Source: Takifugu bimaculatus | Taxonomy: Eukaryota > Chordata > Actinopteri > Tetraodontiformes > Tetraodontidae | Direction of reading: 5' to 3' | NCBI GenBank assembly: GCA_004026145.2 | Contig: CP034990.1 | Span: forward strand, 14,782,383 to 14,846,382 | Length of the DNA stretch: 64,000 bases | In this document: positions 49,001 to 64,000 of the stretch, piece after piece | How positions within the stretch are numbered: the stretch's first letter is position 1 | Layout: every line of letters begins with the position of its first letter | The notes under the pieces: generated by a model | Told to the model about the DNA's origin: nothing | The model's input: the letters and a program-made list of their open reading frames with translations, nothing else | Database searches by the model: none | Translations under genes and position numbers: made by a program

Positions 49001-49944
49001 ATCACCAGAGAAGTCATGTCAGCAGACTACACAACACTCCAACAAATTCTGCATTAAGGAGGGACTCCCAGCCTTCAGGCTTACACCATTTCAGACATAG
49101 TCTTTAAAGCCTGCCACACCCTGCATTCAGCACTGAGCCCTTACCAACTGCATTTGTTAAAATATTGAAAAACTCTCTGAAATAGAGGGTGTCAGCATGT
49201 AAGACAAATGTAAACATACCGTGACCAGTAAAGAAGTAGCATCATTAAAACCACACCCTTTCCCTCGCCAACTTACTGGTGGGAACAATCTACCAAAATA
49301 TGTATTCTCGATGACAACAGAACGTCAGTCTACGCTAACAGATTAATTTAATAAACCTCTAATGGCATTAATGATTTCATCATAGTAAGATCCACATTTC
49401 CTATTAACAATGATCGACAGATAAGATTACGTCACTCCTTGTACACGTAAACTATCATTTACGCGAAGTTGAACATGGGACAACCGAAGAGCCAGCTGAT
49501 CATTTACTCTAATTACTTGAAATGATCGAGATGTTAATGGTAGTTATTAAATGAGATTTGTCGTGGGTGATACAGGGCTTGTCTTGTTTCGCGGTGCAAG
49601 TTGTTGAAAGAGTTTCATCCATCTCTTGTGGACATACGTGGAAACACCTTAACCAAGTTGCGCTCGGCGTGTTTGTGGTGACCAGCATTTGTTTATGACC
49701 TGCAGCAACACAACGTGGCTACGGCCAGCTCACACGGTTTGTGACAGCGTGAAAAGTCCGCCCTATCAAGATTTGTCTGAGGCAGTCACGTTAACTCCAT
49801 GTGAAACAGCTAGAAAGGAATGTAGCAGCTAACATGCTAACCTCTGCAGTTGGCTCAAGCGACTAGCTCTTTTGCTAATAGTTCGTCTGGCGCGTTCGCT
49901 GTATTGACATATTCTTTCCAAAAAGACACAGGCGTGTTACTCAC
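46029..49944 (-). other. tmod3 5' UTR remainder and first intron
   Basis: Bases 46029-46091 are 5' UTR on the first coding exon. A pyrimidine-rich acceptor (TAG) lies just upstream, with exon sequence starting at 46091. The remaining 3.85 kb is intron with no recognised gene. The open frame at 46831-47250 has no family resemblance. Confidence 0.5.
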
Positions 49945-50050
49945 CTGAGGTTAATGCGTCCCAAGAAATCTGTGAGTAGTGCCGGCCAGTGTTTCCAGTG
50001 TATACGATGTCTCCAGTTTTCGGTGTCTCACTCTGTCCAAGGGCGGTAAC
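49945..50050 (-). other. Probable non-coding first exon of tmod3
   Basis: On the minus strand a strong donor (CAG followed by GTGAGT) ends an exon at 49945. It pairs with the acceptor before the coding exon at 46091. The upstream boundary is approximate, set by the promoter elements beginning about 50080. Inferred from splice signals and position. Confidence 0.45.
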
Positions 50051-50079
50051 ACAGGAAGACAGTCACAGAGTTCGACAAG

Positions 50080-50170
50080 TGACGTCAGGCTCAGCCAATA
50101 GAAAGAGAGCTTGTCAACCCTCAACCAATCAGGTAACATGTCCCGCCTTTTTCTATATTAACCAATCAAA
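50080..50170. promoter_or_regulatory. Promoter cluster: CRE (TGACGTCA) plus three CCAAT boxes
   Basis: A perfect palindromic CRE, TGACGTCA, is at 50080-50087. CCAAT motifs follow near 50094, 50124 and 50161 (AGCCAATAG, AACCAATCA, AACCAATCA). This is a typical arrangement for a TATA-less promoter bound by CREB/ATF and NF-Y. It lies just upstream of the inferred tmod3 first exon and 1.4 kb from leo1 on the other side. Confidence 0.55.
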
Positions 50171-51470
50171 TGAGGGAGAGTGAAAACCGGAAAAGATTAA
50201 ATAAAATGGAACATATTTAGGAAAACAAAACACAAAACATGGTTTTAATTAACTGGATCCGTTGAATATATTAGGGTAATTGCATCAGTGTTTTTATTGA
50301 GATGGGATTTGCTTAAATTGCAAAGGATTGAGCAAAATAGCCATCAATCTATATTTGAACTAGTAACTAAACTAATAATAACCACGAAAATTTTGTATCT
50401 CCATGTTGTTTACTCAGTTACTTTACACTATCAAGCAAAACAAAAGAAGCAGGGGGAAAAACATCCATGCATCTATGAAATGCAAACTTTGTTCAAGGGA
50501 TGTCAGATTTATGTATTTACGCAACCCAGAGACTGCTTTACTATTATTTTTTATAAATAAGGTTTACACCAGTTTTGCTGCTATTTTTCATTGTGTATTG
50601 TGCAGGTAAGATTTAGAGTACATCGTGTAAATGACTTACCATTAAAGCCTGCTATTTTAGAGATAAAGGGGTAAACTGTAGCTAATTAAGGAATTAATTA
50701 AATATAACATATGTAGTTGATGACTCAGAAACAGGTGCCAGACAATAAACCATTGTCACAAGTTAGCTTATAAGACAGACTTGAAGTATTTACATTGCTT
50801 AGTGAAAATGTGTAATAACCCAAAAAGTAAAAACATATTCCCACAATATGGTGTAACTAACAGCTGGCACAGAAATAGATTTGAAAATAAATTAGATAAA
50901 TGTCCAATGCTGTTCTGGCCTTCAGCCAACTATTGCAGACAGATAACATGTATCTTTATTGCAGAATCTGCAAGTACTTCTTTTACTGCTGCTGTCTTAG
51001 AGTAGCCATATGTGAATTGTGTCTGCTTGTTTATAGGCAGTAAAACGGAAAATATTAAAGATATAAATCATTGGTGTCAAAAGTAGTGTTTTATGTTTCA
51101 GATACACAAGCTGCAGACAGAACTGGGGGGGGGGGCACTCAGAGCGCAGACCTCCCCCAAGCAGGCCATTTTTCTACATATTGTGACTTACACCCATAGT
51201 ATAGTTTATACGTAGTGATATAAGATTACATAACAAAGTTGGTTGCGTTATGATCAAAGACCCTTGGTTTGAATATCGAAGGTCCCTCTGGAATCCGGAA
51301 CATCAAATGTAATCAGCTCTTCTTACTAATTAGTACTTCATTGGCACATTGTCAACATTTTTTGAAAATGTTATTAAATGTGATTAAAGTCCGTTGATAA
51401 CTTTTCGGGTTATTTTGTTCACAGTCAGACGGACATAAACTCCAGGGGTCACAACCTCGTCGTCGGCGGT
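50171..51470. other. Spacer between divergent tmod3 and leo1
   Basis: AT-rich sequence with no recognised gene and a run of nine G at about 51126-51134. The short open frames are unsupported. Confidence 0.5.
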
Positions 51471-51613
51471 GACGAGTCACCAATGGTAATGCTGGTGTCT
51501 ACTGCCATCGTGTGGTAAAATAATGTACTACAACCACACGGTGCCTCATTATGAACCAGGAAGTCGAATTTTCTACTTCCGGCGTGACACCCTTTCAGGA
51601 CAGTTTGGAAGAC
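51471..51613 (+). promoter_or_regulatory. leo1 core promoter/5' UTR with ETS and CCAAT sites
   Basis: A CCAAT motif lies near 51479. Two ETS-type sites follow: CCAGGAAGT around 51556 and ACTTCCGG at 51575-51582, within 60 bp of the leo1 start codon. This is the usual design of TATA-less housekeeping promoters. Binding is inferred. Confidence 0.45.
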
Positions 51614-58443
<6,830 letters not shown>

Positions 58444-58539
58444 TTTTTTTTTAAATCATTCCACTGTATTATCAGTGCTGTATCTGTATTTTGCTTCTGT
58501 GTATTTAGCTCTTTGTGAGTGAGTGAGTAAAAGTTGAGA

Positions 58540-58545
58540 ATTAAA
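58540..58545 (+). terminator. Candidate poly(A) signal (ATTAAA) of leo1
   Basis: ATTAAA lies 97 bp after the leo1 stop codon, in an AT-rich context. Confidence 0.5.
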
Positions 58546-58559
58546 AAAACTTTGACTTA

Positions 58560-61500
58560 TGTATTCTCAGGTGCCTAAAGACCTCTTTATTTTTCTTTTT
58601 TAAACATATTGATCTCTGCATATGAACTTCACTCTTGTGTGGTTCTGAAACCTTCCACTTTGCCTTGTTTCCAATCAAGGAAACAAAAGGTTGATTAGAT
58701 ATTTCCTTTTTTTATTTTTCATTTTTGTCTGGAGATAAAAGTTCCCAATGTTATCGCCTCCCTTTCAACACTTCCTCTCAACAAGGCAGTTATTACAAGT
58801 GTGTTTTTGATTTTTCAGTTCATGTGGACCCAAAAGTACCTTCAAGGAAAGAACTTGATATTTGGGAGACTAAACATTTTGTGCATCAAAACAAAGGTGA
58901 GGACAAATGAGAAAGCGTCATTTCCCTCTCGCTGTTTATACCAGTCATTCACAACATGATCTCTTCTATTTTAGGCTTCTAAATGTGTATTTACCGGTAC
59001 ATCAGTCACTGAAAAGCCTCAATTTCAAAATCAGCCAAACCCTATTTAATCATACAGCGTACTGCCTGTAATGAATGTGATTATTAAACTAAACTTTTTA
59101 ACGACTCTAACTACCAGGAAAAACTCTCCCAGCCCTCCACCTGGTTGAAAGTGGCTGGGGGTGTTTGACTTATTGTGATTTGATCCTTCCTGAGCCACAT
59201 GGTGAGAAGGGAATGTGGACAACAAAGGTGCCTGGTTACTGATTCAAGTTCATCACCCAGAATGACGCACACATATTTAACCGTTCCCAGCGATGGCTGA
59301 CAACCCTCCTATCAGGCCTTTCCAGAGAAAACCAGTTATAGCCATACTTGGAATGACATATCACTGGTTAAACAAAAGGTTGGTGATTAAGCCGAGGGTT
59401 ATGTGCATGGTTATAATACATGCGCACGCATTCACACAGATTTGACGTGAATGGCTTTCTCTTCTACGTTTTTTACAGGACTTCTGGAAGGGTTTTATCA
59501 GGACATGAGTTCATAAGTACCAACTCATAATGTAACGTTTGTTTTGAATGAGGCTTGTTGTGCAACTAAGCCACTTTCTGCTGAAGGCAAGTTGTACCCT
59601 GTGATCCTTGCTTTATTTTTTAATCACTTACATGGTCTGTTGATGCATTTGTGTTCGTGTGCTTGCTTAGCCTCTGCATCGCTCATAGTACAGTCAACTA
59701 TGGCTCTTCAGATATTCAGAGCTATATATAGTCCAGTTAATATTGGATGCTGTATCATGTATACAGTTTATTGTCTTGAAAAGAGTAGGTGTCATCAGTA
59801 GGGGTGTGCTGCACTATCTCAGACTGCAGTGGTTATGTAAACCCAATTCCACACAGCAGTGGGAAAAGGGGATGGGAGGCAGTGTTACACTCGGTCAGAA
59901 TGGACTGATGGCAGCTGTGTCTGAAGGGGAGGGCTGGAGCATTCACCCCCCACTCCCCCCCCTTCCTTTCTCTTTCAAAATCACTTCTACTCACTGTCTT
60001 CATCACTTAAGTTCCTGTGACCTGGTCTTCCCCGTGAGCAGCACAAGCCTCTAATGTCACATTTCTGCTGAAATGGCTGGAAAAATAGAGGATTTTGGTT
60101 GCTTCTGCCTTTCATGCTGTTTACATACAGCCATGAACGCGAGTGTCATTCAGGGGTAATTTGGCCATGGTTATGTCACTCTGGCCTGAGGGCCACTATC
60201 AGGTCAGACGCCCCTCTGTTATAACCAAACACTCTTTCTTGTCTGCAGTAGTTGAGCCCAGTATGCATTTTATCTCTGTGTTACTGTATTTTGACTGGTT
60301 ATTGTTTAAGGTTGGTCTTCAGGTGATGCACAACAATGCAGCTCCAGCAAAATGCAACGCAGACTTTAATGTACTGCCAAACAACAAAATACTGTTGTAA
60401 CACGAGTGAAGATTAATGCAGAAGAAGAAGAGAACAGCAAACAAAGCCCACAAACTAGTTACTACCAAAACATTAGGTGACAAGTGGAACCTGAGACCCT
60501 TTATAAAGGCAGGGGAGATCCTTTTCATACACTTATTTTAATATGTACCACTTTGGACTGAATGTGTCCTGTGTTCATCTTTACTCGGTGCCTGTATTTA
60601 TTGTAATATCTGTATTTTAGATTTCAGTAAAATTCACAGCTTTTTGTTCCAGAGAAAGTAAGTATAAACATTACTGTAGTTCTTCTAACATTAACTGCAA
60701 CCAAACTTTTACACCGGATTTTCCCTTGGTGTCCTTTACTCTTTACTCTGTGGCCAGTCCCCCTGCTGGTACTTATATAAGAGCTAATAAATAAAATAGA
60801 AACACAATACTCTTCCCCCTGCAGGACATGCACACAAGAGGCTGCAGCCTAGAACCTTTGCGTTTGTGCTCTGGCAGGTGTGTATTGTGGCTTCATGCAA
60901 AACAGCTGTAACAATTACATTTCCCCCCCTTCTGACCTTAAGAATGTGGGTCAGCCTGTTCTGCCAAAATTGCGAGGCTTAATCTGTAAACAATAGGTTA
61001 CCTTCAGTGGTGATCTGCTCTCCACACAGATTACACATGAGGGGAAGAAGTGAGCACCTGTGGCACAAACCCACTTCCTAGCTACGTTAATTATTGTAAC
61101 TATATGCACCATAAACAGCCACACAGAGGCTACATTTACCGATGTCATTCTTTTACAGTGCAGAAGTAAACAAACTGGATTCAGTATTATAGTATTATTT
61201 AAGTGTATGAAAGTGACATAAGGGAAAATGTATTGAATTTTGTCTTCCACACAGATACTTACTTTAGTTATAGCTATGAGATAAGGTTTGCTGAGCTGTG
61301 ATCAGCACAAGGGCAGAAAAACCTAGTTTAGGAGAAGAACTAAACAAGAACCAGAAGTAAACCCCAAAAAACTAAACAGAACGAGACATATTTTTATGGT
61401 ATTCTATCTCAATGTGCACAACAGTACTTCTGCTCCTCTGAAGTCTTGGAATACTTCTTCCATTTATGGTTGCATTGTTGATGCTACCGTGGACGTTGGA

Positions 61501-63925
61501 CTGCACTCACTAGAATATTTGGCTGCTTTACTTGGGATGAGATGGGAACATAACATACTGTATATTTGGCACCAAAAACAGTTAAAAAGCCTCGACAGCA
61601 CAATGTATGCAGGCAGAGACGACTAGAACACCAACAGTGGTATGGATCTGCTGCCCTTTGCACTAGTGTCTGATTTATAACCCTTTTAATCTACATAACA
61701 GGTTAGAGGCACTATGTGTAAATATCCCTCCGGCCAGTGTATTTACAAAGCGTATATATAAGACCTTTTTTACACTCACTGTATTCAATACATATGTTCC
61801 ATGCATGCACATATGGCTCCAAGTTTGTCTAAGCTGATTGTGACAATGAAGACCTTCCAGTTGTAACAGATCTAGAACCAGTGCTGATGTAAGAAGGGTT
61901 CAATTGTTTTAAAAATGTTGGTTCAGTGGGAACATTAGCTGTTGGTGAGGACTGAGGGGATAAAAGGGAAAAGTGGATAGGTTCTGCTAAACATGGGATG
62001 TTTTGAAAATAGACCAACTGGGAGGTCAAAAATGGCTCTAAAAGAAGGAGATGATGGTTGCATGGGACAGGGAAGAAAAAGGGTCGTGAGGTCAGGTGTG
62101 GTCCAAGAATCTGCCCAGTCTCCAAAGAGATGAGATATTTCAGAAGGCAGTGTGACTCAAAGCGTGCCAGAATCTAACCTTCAGTTATCTAACCAGCCAC
62201 CTAATGGCAACTCAAACTCTCTGCATCCTACCACCCACAGTGTGATCAGTCAATGTTAAATTCATCCTGATTGATTATGTGGAAAGTAATTGTCTTAGCA
62301 GGTTTTTCCCTGGGAAGCTCCATCAGATATTTTGCTGTAGACAAAACTAATCTAGTGTTTTATTTATTAAATGTGATGCCTCAGTAAGTGAGCATATTGT
62401 CTTCCACTTCCCCTGATCCTCTTAGTACAGTCACACCACATTCAACTGAGGGGTCTACAGTATTCTCCTCAGTCACAACAGGGCAACATGACTGGGCACT
62501 CTTTTTATTAATTTATTTTGGTGATTGATGATGTGCCCTCTTGTCTGTCGTCTCTCTGGAGTCTGCAGTTATGAAACTACTCTGCACAGAATTACAGAGA
62601 GTGCTGCTGCAGAGAAAGAGAAGACTTGTTTCTGCTGAAACTGACACCTTTTCTCTGCTCAGCACAGCACAATTCAAAACTGAAAATACAAAAAAAGTCC
62701 TTTGTTGTATTGGGGTCATAAAAAAGTGACGGTTAGGCTAGTGGCCTGACCAGAAAGGCTGCACAAACCTGTGTCTCTGAATACATTTGTGGTTTCTTTA
62801 ACAGTATAAAGTGGCTTCATCAACCCATCTAATCACTCCCTCTCCCTCACTAAAAAGAGATTAGTTTTATGTTCATTTCCTTTTTCTTTAGTGGAAATGC
62901 ATGCAAGTGTAACAGACCAGTGATTATGTGATGTCTCACACTGTGCACACAGAAATGCACTACACAGCAGCTTTTCTCATGTCAGGATCATTCAATAATG
63001 TGTCTTGTTGCAACTCAAATTACTCCTGGGGCTTGTTGGGAGCTTTGAGTTAGACCAAAGGGAACACTATGAGGAGATCTTCTTGCTGATCTGGTTCCTT
63101 CCTTTTTCTATCAGTTTCTGTTACTTGTTGTGTTTCTTTACTCTTAGACACACATGTCAGTCTGGCAGGAAGACTAAAAATATCCAACCCATCTCTGCCA
63201 AATAAAGGCAAAGGTAAATCATTATAACCGTGGATACTTATACAAATAGATCATCATCTGAAAACACACACATTAGAGTTCACGCACACACTAAATCTGC
63301 ACGCGCATGCCCCACCTGGAAAGGGGGGGACGATTTACCTCTTGACCCACCTCTTGACCCACTTTGGTACACAAAATGTAATGTGAAAAAGCAGTTAATC
63401 AATGAATGTATTTTGTTGCAGAATGTTGACCTGCAGATGGCTGCCGGCTGCTCAGTCTCAGGTAATGCTTCAATTCAGGATTGCTCTCATTTCTCTTTCT
63501 GAGAAAAAGTTGAAATAGGATGTCCCCGAGTTCAGATCTTGGCTTTTTGGGGGATTTAGTGTGACTAAGCATTTCCTCAAACATCTTGGCAAAGGTTGTT
63601 TTGATGTGTTTTAAGCTTGATTTCAATTTCCAATAGCAAACAGGCAGGATCAGACCAGCATGACGTTTAAATTAACTAAATCCAGCACCTCCTTCCAACA
63701 CAGACCACATTCTTGTTGGCCATAACATGTCTCCTTGGCTCAGAAACGTCCTCCATGAAAATGTTTCATTAGTTGTCTCACATCCTTTCACTGTTTTCTG
63801 CTTCACCGGGTGACTATATTTTCTTCTGTGTGGACCTGTCTGACAGGGGTTAGTAATTCTGCTCTCAGTCCTTATGGTATGCAGGTTAAAGGTTTTTAAC
63901 ATACGTACTCAGAGGATAACACACA
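58560..63925. other. Intergenic region right of leo1
   Basis: No gene was recognised on either strand. The region is AT-rich with mostly short frames, none resembling a known family. In tetrapods MAPK6 lies next to LEO1, but no kinase coding sequence is visible here. A distal promoter or a UTR of the next gene could be present and would not be detectable by eye. Confidence 0.5.
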
Positions 63926-63927
63926 AG

Positions 63928-63928
<1 letters not shown>

Positions 63929-63963
<35 letters not shown>
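63929..63963 (+). repeat. (CA)n microsatellite
   Basis: About 17 CA copies close to the right edge of the window. Confidence 0.94.
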
Positions 63964-63965
<2 letters not shown>

Positions 63966-64000
63966 CTAGCTACTGAAATGTTAAGATTTCTCTTGCATTC

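Noticed and set aside
58560..64000. Search for MAPK6 or another gene right of leo1
   Set aside because: No kinase motifs or exon-like conserved frames were visible on either strand. The neighbour may begin beyond the window.

Overview
This window is vertebrate genomic DNA, almost certainly from a teleost fish and probably a percomorph. It has spliced genes with GT/AG introns, very dense (CA)n/(TG)n microsatellites, and the gene neighbourhood of human 15q21.2 in fish form. There is no bacterial, phage, CRISPR or plasmid content. Six protein-coding genes are recognisable, and all exon boundaries below were read by hand from splice signals, reading phase and family similarity.

Layout from left to right: the last two coding exons of ovarian-type aromatase cyp19a1a (+, 1-515, 5' part outside the window); tnfaip8l3/TIPE3 (+, 5083-19056, two coding exons split by a 13.4 kb intron full of repeats); scg3, secretogranin III (+, 23571-31321, 12 coding exons, 495 aa); lysmd2 (-, 35258-32636, three coding exons, 213 aa); a tropomodulin, best matched to tmod3 (-, 46028-40934, nine coding exons, 346 aa, with a likely 5' UTR exon near 49945-50050); and leo1, a PAF1-complex subunit (+, 51614-58443, 14 coding exons, 658 aa). 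No gene was recognised from 58444 to the end.

The genes are not a functional operon. They are unrelated neighbours (steroid synthesis, phosphoinositide transfer, secretory granules, a LysM protein, actin pointed-end capping, transcription elongation) held together by old synteny. tmod3 and leo1 are divergent about 1.5 kb apart; scg3 and lysmd2 are convergent with nearly abutting 3' ends.

The points most worth a second look are: a possible alternative 3'-terminal exon in scg3 with its own AATAAA; an approximately 800-bp array of a 13-bp unit in the tnfaip8l3 intron that is open in all six frames; a competing GC/GT splice-donor pair in scg3; an acidic run in scg3; a 21-bp coding minisatellite in leo1; a perfect 55-bp tandem duplication in the scg3 3' UTR; a CRE plus three CCAAT boxes between tmod3 and leo1; and a gene order suggesting a block inversion of cyp19a1a-tnfaip8l3 relative to tetrapods. 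I found no convincing new multi-gene system.
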